Of a stretch of DNA of 64,000 bases, positions 60,801 to 63,032 are shown piece by piece. Numbering within the stretch: the stretch's first letter is position 1; every line of letters starts with the position of its first letter. The notes beneath the pieces were generated by a model. That model made no database searches. It was not told where the DNA came from and was given only the letters and a program-made list of their open reading frames with translations. The stretch comes from Saxidomus purpurata. Taxonomy: Eukaryota; Mollusca; Bivalvia; Venerida; Veneridae. The stretch lies in contig JAFMSR010000003.1 of the NCBI GenBank assembly GCA_022818135.1, forward strand, positions 37,368,854 to 37,432,853, written 5' to 3'. The position numbers and the translations under genes were made by a program.

Positions 60801-63032
60801 CATACACTGACAGAGCCATTGGGAGGAAGTGCAGTGTGTAAGAACAATAACTCTACCTTGCCTACTTTTAGAGTTATTCCCTTTATCAGATTTTCTTGAA
60901 AAACTTTGTCCGGACATAACTCCAAATGTACTTGAGGGATTTTCTTCAAACTAAATACACTGACAAAGCACATTGGTAGGAAGTGCAAGTGCAAGAACAA
61001 TAACCTACCTTGCCAACTTTTAGAGTTATTCCCCTTTATCAGATTTATTTTAAAAAGTTTTGTCCAGAGCATAACTCCAAAAGTACTTGAGGTTTACTCA
61101 AACTCAATACACTGACATAGCACATTGGTAGGAAGTGCAGTGTGCAAGAACAATAACTCTACCTTGCCTACTTTTAGAGTTATTCCCCTTTATCAGATTT
61201 ACTTGTCCGAAGCATAACTCCAAAAGTACTTGAGGGATTTTCTTCAAACTTAATAGACTGACAAAGCACATTGGTAGGAAGTGCAGTGTGTAAGAACAAT
61301 AACTCTACCTTGCCTACTTTTAGAGTTATTCCCCTTTATCAGATTTACTTTAAAAATTTTGTCCAGAGCATAACTCCAAAAGTACTTGAGGGATTTTTTT
61401 CAAACTTAATACACTGACAAAGCACATTGGTAGGAAGTGCAGTGTACAAGAACAATAACTCTACCTTGCCTACTTTTAGAGTTATTCCCCTTTATCAGAT
61501 TTACTTGTCTGAAGCATAACTCCAAAAAGTACTTGAGGGATTTTCTTCAAACTTAATACACTGACATAGCACATTGGTAGGAAGTGCAGTGTGTAAGAAC
61601 AATAACTCTACCTTGCCTACTTTTAGAGTTATTCCCCTTTATCAGATTTAATTGAAAAAAAAAATCCGGAGCATAACTCCAAAAGTACTTGAGGGATTTT
61701 CTTCAGACTTAATACAGACAAAGCACATTGGTAGGAAGTGCAGTGTGCAAGAACAATAACTCTACCTTGCCTGCTTTTAGAGTTATTCCCCTTTATCAGA
61801 TTTACTTGTCCGAAGCATAACTCCAAAAGTACTTGAGGGATTTTCTTCAAACTTAATACACTGACATAGCACATTGGAAGGAAGTGCAGTGTGTAAGAAC
61901 AATAACTCTACCTTGCCTACTTGTAGAGTTATTCCCCTTTATCAGATTTAATTGAAAAAAATTCGGAGCATAACTCCAAAAAGTACTTGAGGGATTTTCT
62001 TCAGACTTAATACACTGACATAGCACATTGGTAGGAAGTGCAGTGTGCAAGAACAAAACTCTACCTTGCCTACTTTTAGTCAATAGAAAAAATCATACCT
62101 ATACGATAAGAACATTAATATAATTTTGCAAACCTTCTCTTCATTGCCTTATTCTTTTTCCACTTACTTGAAAACTGTACTCAGCATGACCATAACATAC
62201 GGCTTTTTAAGGATTTCCTCTCACCAAGTAAAATGTACGAAAGTACAACCTTCAGGTAACTTCTTCCTGGCGGGGGGATTAACCATGTGTAACATGGCTC
62301 TTGTTATATTTGTTTTTGTTTTTTGACATGGTAATAAATCATCAGTTAGTTTATACAAATGTTGATTAATTGCATATAATAGTTCAGTTTAGGATTTGAA
62401 CCACATGGGTTGGACCTGTCGTGTGGGCAAGGCTTTCATTATTTTCCCATGGTTTTGCACATTTTAAACTGAAATCACTTTGCATCTACATATTGCTATA
62501 AAAGTCCGATTATCACCATAAATATCTGTATTGAATAATGTAGTTAGGTATAAAAAATGATAGAAGATACTGAATGTGATCTTCATGAAAAATGTGTTGT
62601 CAGAAACGCATGTGTTATTGTTTGCAATATCATTGAATAATACTGTGCTTTATCATATACCTATTAATGTTTATCTGAATTTTCTTAGGTATTTGTGTAG
62701 TAAAATACAACATCCCTTATCAAATTTTCCATATCAGATGAAATAAGCCATATCTTAGCTGTCCATCATGTAGGTTGTACATTTATTCACATTCATATGA
62801 TACTCTACGCCAAATTACATTGCTGGTATAAATAACTAGCATTTTGTCAATCAAGAATGTAAGAACTTGTTGCTATGGAGATTTTTTTTAATTGACCTTA
62901 TTGATGTTGCAGGATGAAACCAGTGTGAACATTTTTACTGGGGAGGAGCAGGAGATCTCGTGCGATGATAATGAAATGTTGAGATGGATTCAGCAGAGGA
63001 TAGAAAATCTCATGAAATATAAACAAAGATGA
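9193..63032 (+). CDS. VPS13: VPS13A/C-like bridge-like lipid transfer protein, C-terminal 1,500 residues (37 exons)
   Basis: Joined from 37 exons listed separately; every junction has AG/GT borders and matching phase, total 4,503 nt including TGA. VPS13 proteins are very long hydrophobic-groove rods that move phospholipids between membranes at contact sites (ER with mitochondria, endolysosomes or lipid droplets). This part holds, in order, an acidic linker (exon 4), the VAB adaptor-binding repeats (exons 5-20, each with a conserved Asn after a hydrophobic strand, e.g. LRFVNQT, VLHNYLPYDL, IVNKTDL, LVVNSSSK), the last rod segment (WVSYLDHQQRVLLFT, exon 21 onward), the ATG2-like/DH-like helices (VLILGLDVLGNPYGLVKD, exon 29; GVGKGIMGLLTKPTGG, exon 33) and a PH-like end (exons 35-37). 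Collinear similarity to VPS13A and C is clear to me from family knowledge; there is no UBA or WWE-like insert of the VPS13D type. The N-terminal chorein domain and first exons lie outside the window. A vs C cannot be decided here. Confidence 0.93.
10180..11013 (+). mobile_element. Degraded Helentron-like (HINE) element with poly-G
   Basis: A (GGTC)n-like start (10198-10216), then degraded ~140-bp units with CTTTTCCTTGTCCGGCATAA, then a 3' hairpin atcac-attta-gtgat and CTAG (11010-11013) followed by TT. Same family as 27020-28353. Long G runs at 10273-10316 look like consensus errors. Confidence 0.55.
11870..12440. repeat. Dispersed repeat with two to three ~130-bp internal units
   Basis: 'cagtatgaagt.tagtt.tgcat' and 'gggtcactag' recur at about 12140 and 12262, and a partial third copy follows at 12370. 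Similar to other intronic repeats with 'ggtcaaggtcaca'. Boundaries uncertain. Confidence 0.45.
12790..14367 (+). mobile_element. TAGCTCACCTG-type repeat element, contains corrupted homopolymer tract
   Basis: Starts TAGCTCACCTGAG and ends CAGGTGAGCAATATAGGACC ATCATGACCCTCTTGT, i.e. short inverted ends (CTCACCTG/CAGGTGAG) and a small 3' hairpin. Same end plan as elements at 16791, 19311, 20536, 32624 and 47910. Positions 13685-14110 are long T, G and C runs. Confidence 0.6.
13685..14110. other. Low-quality homopolymer tract
   Basis: Runs of 15-40 T, G, C and A in mixed order, including a G run over 40 long. Apparent proline/glycine-rich ORFs on both strands here are products of these runs. Confidence 0.8.
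14434..14561. repeat. Strong palindrome with ~45-bp arms
   Basis: GTTAGAGTTTATTAAGTCAA (14453 on) pairs with TTGACTTAATAAACTCTAAC (ends ~14552), with a 30-nt loop containing gagcgagcggtagcgagtg. Outer sequence agtgttt..cctcatttga at 14560 and caaatggggtcaaacact at 14735 forms a second, wider inverted pair. Confidence 0.85.
14842..15594. mobile_element. TA-flanked TIR element (Tc1/mariner-pogo-like, non-autonomous)
   Basis: Ends CACTGCGACCTTGTTATAAC and GTTATAACGGGGTTGCAGTG are inverted copies; TA lies on both sides (14840-14841, 15595-15596). A second inner pair of GTTATAACGCGGTCTGA-like sequence is near the right end. 753 bp with no transposase frame. Confidence 0.8.
15955..16345. repeat. 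Degenerate minisatellite
   Basis: Repeats of 'gtgtgttgaagctgctaaat' with 'gtatgtgaaagctgctcaac', unit ~40 bp with many length changes, ending about 115 bp before exon 2. Confidence 0.7.
16460..16531 (+). CDS. VPS13: VPS13 exon 2
   Basis: Acceptor attgcag, donor AAG|gtaaca, 24 codons, phase 0 on both sides. Encodes SMDRSSPEDLVDTKELPALA plus four residues. Low conservation linker; the call rests on clean splice sites and phase agreement with exons 1 and 3. Confidence 0.75.
16610..16770. repeat. Dispersed bivalve-type repeat, partial
   Basis: Contains 'gatcagtgcagtctgatcat gatctgcactg', also found in altered form at 28876-29075 and 57600-57690. Confidence 0.5.
16791..18036 (+). mobile_element. 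TAGCTCA-type repeat element with ~25-bp minisatellite
   Basis: Starts TAGCTCAGATGA, ends CTCAGATGAGCAATAAAGGG and a small hairpin (accacggccttcatgt). Inside are ~130-bp copies with 'gtctagtggacc' and, at 17560-17990, many variants of 'ccttagcaaccagtgacttc'. Confidence 0.6.
18348..18389 (+). CDS. VPS13: VPS13 exon 3
   Basis: 42 nt, acceptor atttcag, donor AAA|gtaagt, phase 0/0. Encodes LGVDTDIILHKTVK. Small linker exon; supported by good splice sites and unbroken frame. Confidence 0.72.
18675..18808 (+). CDS. VPS13: VPS13 exon 4, with acidic run
   Basis: Acceptor ttgtag, donor CTAAG|gtatag, ends in phase 2 and joins exon 5 to make AGT. Carries VCNPGDMRHTAPPGLDD and then a stretch of seven consecutive glutamates and an aspartate (GAG/GAA run at 18772-18793), a disordered acidic linker. 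Confidence 0.82.
19311..20527 (+). mobile_element. TAGCTCATCTG-type repeat element
   Basis: Starts TAGCTCATCTGAT, ends with a hairpin-rich GCGTCTGGCACCCGCAGGCG then GTGCTCTTGTTA. Contains three ~150-bp units with 'attgacataatgtaaccaa' and 'ggtcaaggtcactgtta' at 19920, 20065 and 20205. Confidence 0.6.
20536..21210 (+). mobile_element. TAGCTCAC-type repeat element
   Basis: Starts TAGCTCACATCTGCACAAAG, ends CTAAGGTGAGCGATATAGGG then CCACTTGTT. It lies only a few bases after the previous element and ends 60 bp before exon 5. Internal units share 'ttaaccactgggcaagtttc aaccaaact'. Confidence 0.6.
21270..21408 (+). CDS. VPS13: VPS13 exon 5, first VAB repeat
   Basis: Acceptor tttttag, donor CAG|gtaagt. 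Encodes RRPLRFVNQTLADAGHTLVS and on to GVQIQ. The Asn in LRFVNQT fits the invariant Asn of the VAB (Vps13 adaptor binding) repeats. Confidence 0.85.
21438..21615. mobile_element. 178-bp MITE with TA duplication
   Basis: Ends CAGTCAAAC and GTTTGACTG are exact inverted copies, with TA on both sides (21436-21437, 21616-21617). Short, noncoding; Tc1/mariner-like end plan. Confidence 0.78.
21983..22060 (+). CDS. VPS13: VPS13 exon 6
   Basis: 26 codons, phase 0/0, acceptor ttacag, donor CAG|gtatga. Encodes VAGFDTSSVQMMNRACRKLI and six more. Continues GVQIQ of exon 5 into the VQIAGFD-like pattern known in VPS13A. Two small TA-flanked MITEs sit in the introns on either side. Confidence 0.85.
22270..22450. 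mobile_element. 181-bp MITE with TA duplication
   Basis: Left end CAATAAACTCTGT and right end ACGGAGTTTACTG are inverted copies with one or two mismatches; TA at 22268-22269 and 22451-22452. Internal 'gctatatcca' occurs twice. Confidence 0.7.
22599..22619 (+). CDS. VPS13: VPS13 exon 7, 21-nt microexon
   Basis: Seven codons, SDELENE, between caaatgtag and gtgagt, phase 0/0, so it can be skipped without a frame change. Accepted because both splice sites are good and the polypyrimidine tract upstream (22571-22590) is strong. Could be an alternative exon. Confidence 0.6.
23040..24450. repeat. 42-bp minisatellite, about 32 copies
   Basis: Unit: cactttagcattacataaac then tccagcctcagtttcaagaggc. 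As 42 is divisible by three, open frames persist on the minus strand (23333-23791, 23880-24086) as a 14-residue periodic peptide. I take these as by-products. Confidence 0.95.
25031..25270 (+). repeat. Partial TAGCTCA-type repeat
   Basis: Starts 'gttagcgcacctgagctgta' and contains 'gtgaacactctacagaatcc', similar to the repeat at 47910-48360. Right end not found. Confidence 0.4.
25520..25600 (+). CDS. VPS13: VPS13 exon 8, border duplicated downstream
   Basis: 27 codons, acceptor ttctag, donor CAG|gtaagt, phase 0/0. Encodes GTKYYMVYDVDMNLSHKTVT and LQSPLQ. The last ~33 nt and the donor are the unit of the 40-bp array that follows immediately. The first donor is taken because it keeps the frame into exon 9. 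Confidence 0.85.
25568..26375 (+). repeat. 40-bp array made from the exon 8 end and its splice donor
   Basis: Unit: cacaagactgtcaccctaca followed by gtcacctttacaggtaagtt. The first copy is the authentic exon 8/intron 8 border (donor at 25601). About 20 further copies follow; those at 25641, 25681, 25721, 25761 and 25801 are exactly 40 nt apart, and many keep a GTAAGT or GTGAGT donor. Confidence 0.95.
26638..26834 (+). CDS. VPS13: VPS13 exon 9, VAB repeat
   Basis: Acceptor gtttcag, donor GAACTTCT|gtaagt (reading through gives CTG TAA). Encodes LKNNLTMSVDVFVLKDEL, the conserved VAB strand pair with Asn, later LFAIPLFAAYHCALYVCP, which fits the IPL....LF..P pattern of VPS13A/C. Ends in phase 2, completed by G of exon 10. 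Confidence 0.92.
27020..28353 (+). mobile_element. Helentron-like (HINE) element with 146-bp tandem units
   Basis: 5' hairpin TATACCCCC...GGGGGGTATA (27021-27053), then a (GGTC)n microsatellite (27069-27126), then about 7.5 units of 146 bp with CCTTGTCCGGAGCATAACTT, then hairpin atcac-attta-gtgat and CTAG (28350-28353) followed by TT. Plan matches non-autonomous Helitron/Helentron families; no Rep/helicase present. Confidence 0.7.
28354..28875 (+). other. Intron 9 sequence
   Basis: No coding evidence. Contains a repeated 'tggctgttg' phrase (28450-28850) but no clear element. Confidence 0.5.
28876..29075. repeat. Dispersed bivalve-type repeat (MITE-like)
   Basis: Starts 'ttaacccataacctattaaa' and ends 'cagcaggctaatgtttta', which are roughly inverted. 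This family is common in bivalve introns by my recollection; related fragments at 16610 and 57600. Confidence 0.55.
30010..31290 (+). CDS. Nicotinic-type Cys-loop receptor subunit, intronless, nested in VPS13 intron 9
   Basis: 426 residues in one exon; ATG in a good context (CACAATGG). Residues 1-25 form a signal peptide. The extracellular part has WKPPIVLINS (113-121, loop A area) and the Cys-loop C157-C171 with 13 residues between, including YYPFDKQ. M1 is about 234-257, M2 262-286, M3 294-319, a short 75-residue cytoplasmic loop follows, and M4 is 396-423. SGERVGFSMT at the start of M2 has Glu at the intermediate ring, as in cation channels; anion channels have a Pro-Ala-Arg type here. No vicinal Cys pair in the loop C region (about 205-225), so it would be a non-alpha type subunit. 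Length is normal, no frameshift. Bivalves have large expanded sets of such receptors, many with few introns. Ligand unknown; it may not be acetylcholine. Confidence 0.93.
   Translation: MENIETVIYILILLLIGVLFPVKAETWDNIKNDFSSNINDPYGASYGLDSVRPISDSTHTLNVTLDWNLVSINDFDETNGYMDISGFVTLKWVAAYPTTVDATDLIRPNLLWKPPIVLINSVKTYEAIGHDTSVKIRYNFLTNECEWKPLVVARASCSPDVKYYPFDKQSCTFRLSVWGYKYDEVSLTSSNNGWGFLFFEENGEWKIDETSVETSVVNDFSMIDFKMKLTRRPIYHVINLIAPVILLGALSACTFLLPAESGERVGFSMTCFLSYTVLLNVIMGFLPTSATPLSLLSYYTFVMMVFSAAMSLMSIVTIRIHHKPEQDPVPRLIAEIYICLTFWKKHNQGQDKVDKVVPLDTSSSSWEDESFTGDTLSQTTDNDNITEDESITWKSVASFLDMLLFLAFLGGQIFYSVAYLVPIFVN
31515..31520 (+). promoter_or_regulatory. Polyadenylation signal candidate of the Cys-loop receptor gene
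   Basis: AATAAA 225 nt after the receptor stop codon; a second AATAAA lies at 31639-31644. Either gives a 3' UTR of normal size; usage cannot be read from sequence. Confidence 0.45.
31650..32620 (+). other. Intron 9 sequence after the receptor gene
   Basis: AT-rich, no gene or clear repeat; a short C run at 32038-32050 and a G run at 32486-32495. Confidence 0.5.
32624..33517 (+). mobile_element. TAGCTTACCTGG-type repeat element, interrupted
   Basis: Starts TAGCTTACCTGGCGAGCTAC, ends CAGGTGAGCAATATAGGACC and a hairpin 'ggaccatcttggccct'. It is split by the hAT MITE at 32895-33324. Confidence 0.6.
32895..33324. mobile_element. hAT-type MITE, 430 bp, with exact 8-bp TSD
   Basis: Ends TAGGGATGTAATCGATT and AATCAATGACATCCCTA are inverted copies. 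Target duplication ATGGACCT at 32887-32894 and 33325-33332; removing the MITE and one copy restores 'gtctaatggacctctaac' of the host repeat. 8-bp TSD and this TIR style are typical of hAT. Confidence 0.92.
33540..34860 (+). other. Intron 9 sequence before exon 10
   Basis: No gene seen; a small palindrome atacactataatatagtgtat at 34420-34440, without other signals. Confidence 0.5.
34886..34997 (+). CDS. VPS13: VPS13 exon 10
   Basis: Acceptor atttcag, donor AAA|gtaagt. First base completes Leu. Encodes YEKTSSPIWWQDLVQTKDRQ, then KYFSCKSQNDEKLFNMK. It follows the 8-kb intron that carries the nested receptor gene. Confidence 0.88.
35371..35520. repeat. 150-bp imperfect palindrome (MITE-like)
   Basis: GGGTTGTTAGTAAAGTAATG near 35372 pairs with CATGTTACTATGCTAATTAATAACCC near the right end; AAGCCGGATTGGCT pairs with AGCAAATCCGGCATT, and GGTTGGATCA with TGATCC. 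Loop about 20 nt. Confidence 0.75.
35693..35827 (+). CDS. VPS13: VPS13 exon 11, VAB repeat
   Basis: 45 codons, phase 0/0, acceptor tgtttcag, donor CAG|gtaaaa. Encodes PYFTITLHPPVVLHNYLPYD followed by LQFSLQ, close to the LWPPI.IRNLLPY family signature of VPS13A/C. Confidence 0.93.
36235..37013 (+). mobile_element. Degraded Helentron-like element with poly-G
   Basis: (GGTC)n at 36258-36292, degraded 146-bp units of the 27020 family, poly-G/poly-A corruption at 36750-36890, then hairpin atcac-attta-gtgat and GGTCTAG (ends 37013) followed by TT. Confidence 0.6.
37661..37750 (+). CDS. VPS13: VPS13 exon 12
   Basis: 30 codons, phase 0/0, acceptor atttcag, donor TTT|gtaagt. Encodes GSESSSSLTHGDSTPLYTVN and MSQVYKLNLF: a loop and then a strand of the VAB region. 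Confidence 0.85.
37995..38213 (+). CDS. VPS13: VPS13 exon 13, VAB repeat
   Basis: 73 codons, phase 0/0, acceptor tctatag, donor AGG|gtaact. Encodes WKGTLDI, a loop, LSLSVHCNHDKSWNFYIYSP, and YWIVNKTDLTFQIR, the VPS13 'SHR-binding' type strand with the conserved Asn. Confidence 0.93.
38880..38963 (+). CDS. VPS13: VPS13 exon 14
   Basis: 28 codons, phase 0/0, acceptor tgctag, donor AAG|gtaagt. Encodes GSMSDVALECLPSSYPQLFR then a basic tail YKKNKRKK. Confidence 0.82.
39126..39236 (+). CDS. VPS13: VPS13 exon 15
   Basis: 37 codons, phase 0/0, acceptor ccctcag, donor ACT|gtaagt. Encodes WSHAFSMDTVGNCGVVECYD, matching the W...FS.DTVG pattern of VPS13 proteins. Confidence 0.92.
39286..39505. repeat. 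Palindromic MITE-like element with ~56-bp arms
   Basis: TATACATAGTTCCCACATTA ... ATTTACCTCCCTTGTTCTGA at 39290-39334 is inverted as TCAGAACAAGGGAGGTAAAT ... GGGAACTATGTATA at 39456-39501. About 100-nt loop. Lies 50 bp after exon 15. Confidence 0.85.
39730..39882 (+). CDS. VPS13: VPS13 exon 16, VAB repeat
   Basis: 51 codons, phase 0/0, acceptor ttacag, donor CAG|gtaagt. Encodes KLTKIITILPFFLVVNSSSK, corresponding to LT.I.TL.PFY..VN in VPS13A, ending WYDLPVGQ. Confidence 0.94.
39985..40380 (+). repeat. 55-bp array made from the exon 17 acceptor and exon start
   Basis: Unit: tattttcagtgttcaccatt followed by ctgtcctgtgatggaaagttagcaatgacta. AG dinucleotides of seven decoy copies end at 40002, 40049, 40104, 40159, 40214, 40268 and 40323; the authentic one ends at 40378. 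All decoys reach an in-frame stop (TAG or TAA) within about 10 codons. Confidence 0.95.
40379..40504 (+). CDS. VPS13: VPS13 exon 17, border duplicated upstream
   Basis: 42 codons, phase 0/0, acceptor attttcag, donor GGA|gtaagt. Starts CSPFWPVTESYNMFVKYERS; the family has C.PFWP at this point. The acceptor and first ~30 nt are the unit of the 55-bp array just upstream; only this last copy has an open frame. Confidence 0.93.
41101..41453 (+). mobile_element. Short Helentron-like element
   Basis: Starts TTATACCCCGCGAAC, has a (GTCY)n tract (41129-41148), two ~125-bp units with 'aatttaat.gtacttca.agaag', then hairpin atcac-cttca-gtgat and TTCTAG (ends 41453) followed by TT. Confidence 0.65.
41569..41702 (+). 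CDS. VPS13: VPS13 exon 18
   Basis: Acceptor atttcag, donor CAAAA|gtaagt, ends in phase 2 (AA + A of exon 19). Encodes TQNPITVQFEDYDVGDTPAR, matching the ITFSDYHDG-like motif of VPS13A. Confidence 0.9.
42263..42398 (+). CDS. VPS13: VPS13 exon 19
   Basis: Acceptor atacag, donor AAG|gtaaaa. First base completes Lys. Encodes SNQSVLYTWDDPTSERTLMW; YTW.DP...R.L.W is a strong VPS13A/C signature. Confidence 0.95.
42663..42830 (+). mobile_element. Possible tRNA-derived SINE, degraded
   Basis: 'ggtggcttgatagctcagtt' resembles an A box and 'taggtatgagtc' a weak B box, 40-45 nt apart as in a tRNA head. Right end unclear. Confidence 0.4.
42993..43092 (+). CDS. VPS13: VPS13 exon 20
   Basis: Acceptor atttcag, donor GAAG|gtacgt, ends in phase 1. 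Encodes DGYDQVNLKLKSLKSSGTFD and an acidic loop that continues into exon 21 (QSDSSPEDDSDEVDG). Confidence 0.85.
43263..43606 (+). mobile_element. Helentron-like element, CTTGT-ending family
   Basis: 5' hairpin ATGCCCCTATGTGGGCAT, GTCC-rich tract (43299-43320), two units with 'tgttcagcaca.taagataatgt' and a CAGTTCTTGTAA end 40 bp before exon 21. Related to 45350-46036. Confidence 0.5.
43648..43811 (+). CDS. VPS13: VPS13 exon 21, start of C-terminal rod segment
   Basis: Acceptor ttactag, donor AAG|gtaagg. Encodes KLVIFWVSYLDHQQRVLLFT, nearly the family consensus WVSFLDG.QRVLLFT at the start of the VPS13_C region. Confidence 0.96.
43830..45340 (+). other. Intron 21 sequence
   Basis: AT-rich; nothing recognised. 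Confidence 0.5.
45350..46036 (+). mobile_element. Helentron-like element, CTCTTGTTA-ending family
   Basis: 5' hairpin ATGCCTCTGAATGGTGGCAT, (GTCY)n tract (45391-45426), about four units with 'gtaactttgtcatgcattga' and 'caaaggtcaaggtc', end CAGCTCTTGTTAC. Confidence 0.55.
46256..46303 (+). CDS. VPS13: VPS13 exon 22, 48-nt exon
   Basis: 16 codons AHVQGIDIPHERGVIQ, acceptor acctgtag, donor CAG|gtaaca, phase 0/0. Fits between the exon 21 end (KGARK) and the exon 23 start (MNEAEQ), but the family is usually a few residues shorter here, so it may be alternative. Repeats flank it on both sides. Confidence 0.65.
46895..47882. repeat. Segmental duplication, copy 1
   Basis: Direct copy of 48658-49588. 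Copy 1 has ~90 bp (47722-47809) absent from copy 2 and lacks ~20 bp present in copy 2 (48751-48770). Matching 90-100 codon ORFs in both copies and both strands look non-genic. Confidence 0.9.
48424..48657 (+). mobile_element. tRNA-derived SINE
   Basis: tRNA-like head with A box TGGCGCAGTGG (48435-48445) and B box GGTTCGATCTC (48479-48489), then a body with 'aattccacattgcctctctc' and an AT-rich tail. A diverged second copy is at 52041. Transcribed by RNA polymerase III if active. Confidence 0.85.
48658..49588. repeat. Segmental duplication, copy 2, inserted in the SINE tail
   Basis: 931 bp copy of 46895-47882, flanked on both sides by an exact 25-bp repeat (48633-48657 and 49589-49613, beginning ataaattagtt, ending aaataaag), i.e. 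the SINE tail was duplicated at the insertion point. Confidence 0.9.
50062..51266 (+). mobile_element. Helentron-like element with ~165-bp tandem units
   Basis: 5' hairpin GCCCCCCACAAAGTGGGGTGC, (GTCC/GTCG)n (50107-50157), five to six units with 'aactcctcttaaaccggatg' and 'ttaacagaattatggccctt', 3' hairpin gtgtcc-ttt-ggacac (51244-51258) and TTCTAG followed by TT. Confidence 0.72.
51545..51781 (+). CDS. VPS13: VPS13 exon 23
   Basis: 79 codons, phase 0/0, acceptor attttcag, donor GAG|gtatac. Encodes VVFVSLDGICVSMMNKAYEE and VALLSLSSVPATWEVE, aligned with ..LQDVGISLVNN...EV.YI.I.SS.V.WE of VPS13A. Confidence 0.95.
52041..52265 (+). mobile_element. tRNA-derived SINE, older copy
   Basis: Shares 'attccacattgcctctctct' and the head layout with the SINE at 48424 (GTGGAGCC..., 'agtggtagagcat', 'gtccgggttttgatcccca'), with more changes. 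Confidence 0.7.
52337..52471 (+). CDS. VPS13: VPS13 exon 24
   Basis: 45 codons, phase 0/0, acceptor ttgcag, donor CAG|gtatga. Encodes MQMLKPYMGALRRCYSPGLW, matching MK.L.P....LRR.Y.PAL in the family, ending in strand LHAKVQKVQ. Confidence 0.94.
52956..53107 (+). CDS. VPS13: VPS13 exon 25
   Basis: Acceptor atttcag, donor TTTCAG|gttaga, ends in phase 2. Encodes LDNQLPDAYFPTVLYPCPTP and KGQKPFIEVGMMRRT, matching the Q.QIHGA.FP.V.YPV..P and KPF..V.IV.R blocks of VPS13A. Confidence 0.94.
53225..53970. repeat. 29-bp minisatellite in intron 25
   Basis: Unit: gagatgtcatctgtagcaat gttataagg, best preserved at 53690-53960 with period 29; 53330-53660 is irregular with small deletions. Confidence 0.88.
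54157..54262 (+). CDS. VPS13: VPS13 exon 26
   Basis: Acceptor tgacag, donor GAG|gtttgt (weak donor). Encodes YLKLLVQEFNIKIDKGFMMS, matching Y.KVLIQEMDL.LD.GF of VPS13A. Confidence 0.93.
54965..55087 (+). CDS. VPS13: VPS13 exon 27
   Basis: 41 codons, phase 0/0, acceptor ctacag, donor AAG|gtgagt. Ends RIFFEYLRLSPLK, equivalent to the YEYFHISPIK signature that leads into the next rod strand. Confidence 0.93.
55264..55400 (+). CDS. VPS13: VPS13 exon 28
   Basis: Acceptor taccag, donor TTAAA|gtgagt, ends in phase 2. Encodes MHISFSLHG, a loop, then DIVDFFLNSVGATFTEMKDV; family: LLLKSIGATLTDVQDV. Confidence 0.94.
55812..56007 (+). CDS. VPS13: VPS13 exon 29, ATG2-like/DH-like helices
   Basis: Acceptor tatttag, donor CTG|gtaagt. 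Carries HYTHQAIQQAYVLILGLDVL and GNPYGLVKDFTQGFGDLFYE, the most conserved C-terminal stretch of VPS13 and shared with ATG2 C-termini; in VPS13A this region targets lipid droplets and mitochondria. Confidence 0.97.
56372..56447 (+). CDS. VPS13: VPS13 exon 30
   Basis: Acceptor ccacag, donor GTAG|gtatgt, ends in phase 1. Encodes GSDEFADSLVRGVHSMLGNT; family: GPEEF.EG...G...LVG. Confidence 0.94.
56943..57028 (+). CDS. VPS13: VPS13 exon 31
   Basis: Acceptor tgacag, donor ATG|gtattt (weak). Encodes GGAAGSVARITGSLGSALAA then MSLDKNYRM, matching G.AG..SKITG....G.A..T.D.DYQ of VPS13A. Confidence 0.95.
57327..57450 (+). CDS. VPS13: VPS13 exon 32
   Basis: Acceptor tctatag, donor AGAG|gtattc, ends in phase 1. 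Encodes KRRATMQQRPANLPLSLALA and GRGFVMGVCLGLSGVVLDPI, matching K.RREAMN.QP....EG...GGKGLVSGFVSGITGIV..PI. Confidence 0.96.
57597..57700. repeat. Dispersed bivalve-type repeat, fragment
   Basis: 'ctgtctgatcatgatctaca' and 'gttgatcaacatga' resemble parts of 16610-16770. Confidence 0.4.
57879..58002 (+). CDS. VPS13: VPS13 exon 33
   Basis: Acceptor tttaag, donor CAGAG|gtgaga, ends in phase 2. Encodes GFFKGVGKGIMGLLTKPTGG then VFDMVSMAFDGLQR; near-identical block in all VPS13A/C proteins. Confidence 0.97.
58243..58309 (+). CDS. VPS13: VPS13 exon 34
   Basis: Acceptor ttacag, donor CTG|gtaaac. Encodes ASELESGVVHRMRKPRFINP YL; family has LRPPRFFN at this place. The usual acidic GVIRPY linker is shortened and split with exon 35. 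Confidence 0.92.
59094..59242 (+). CDS. VPS13: VPS13 exon 35, start of PH-like domain
   Basis: Acceptor tttccag, donor ACCAG|gtgagt, ends in phase 2. Encodes GLRPYSVLQAVGANLLRNIN, then RADVLMITTR, the family's RPY...GN.ML and ..D.LMIT.R strands. Confidence 0.94.
59600..60400 (+). repeat. Helentron-like repeat, degraded
   Basis: GTCCATCCATCC tract (59636-59650) and several ~130-bp units with 'ggtcaaggtcacattca.ggtcaaa', like 45350-46036. Ends unclear. Confidence 0.4.
60544..60670 (+). CDS. VPS13: VPS13 exon 36, PH-like domain
   Basis: Acceptor cttcag, donor CCA|gtaagt. Encodes NILLLQKHRCWGGWDIEWEV; family: VLFV.KG....L.CEW.Y. A Helentron-like repeat begins only about 10 nt after the donor. 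Confidence 0.94.
60681..62308 (+). mobile_element. Helentron-like element with ~150-bp tandem units, next to exon 36 donor
   Basis: 5' hairpin TATATCCCCCC...GGGGATATTA (60683-60716), (GTCC)n (60727-60748), about nine units of 143-154 bp with 'gagcataactccaaaagtac' and 'aggaagtgcagtgtgcaaga', 3' hairpin ccatg-tgtaa-catgg then CTCTTGTTA. Confidence 0.7.
62913..63032 (+). CDS. VPS13: VPS13 exon 37, terminal coding exon
   Basis: Acceptor gttgcag; ends MLRWIQQRIENLMKYKQR then TGA at 63030-63032. The W.....L closing helix matches the VPS13A end (ARWILTKLQEA). A possible AATAAA lies at 63033-63038, right after the stop; the true 3' UTR probably runs further and its end is not evident. Confidence 0.94.
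   Translation, partial: DETSVNIFTGEEQEISCDDNEMLRWIQQRIENLMKYKQR

Noticed and set aside
60663..62083. Several minus-strand ORFs with repeated 'SLKKIPQVLLELC'
   Set aside because: Translations of the ~150-bp tandem units of the Helentron-like element.
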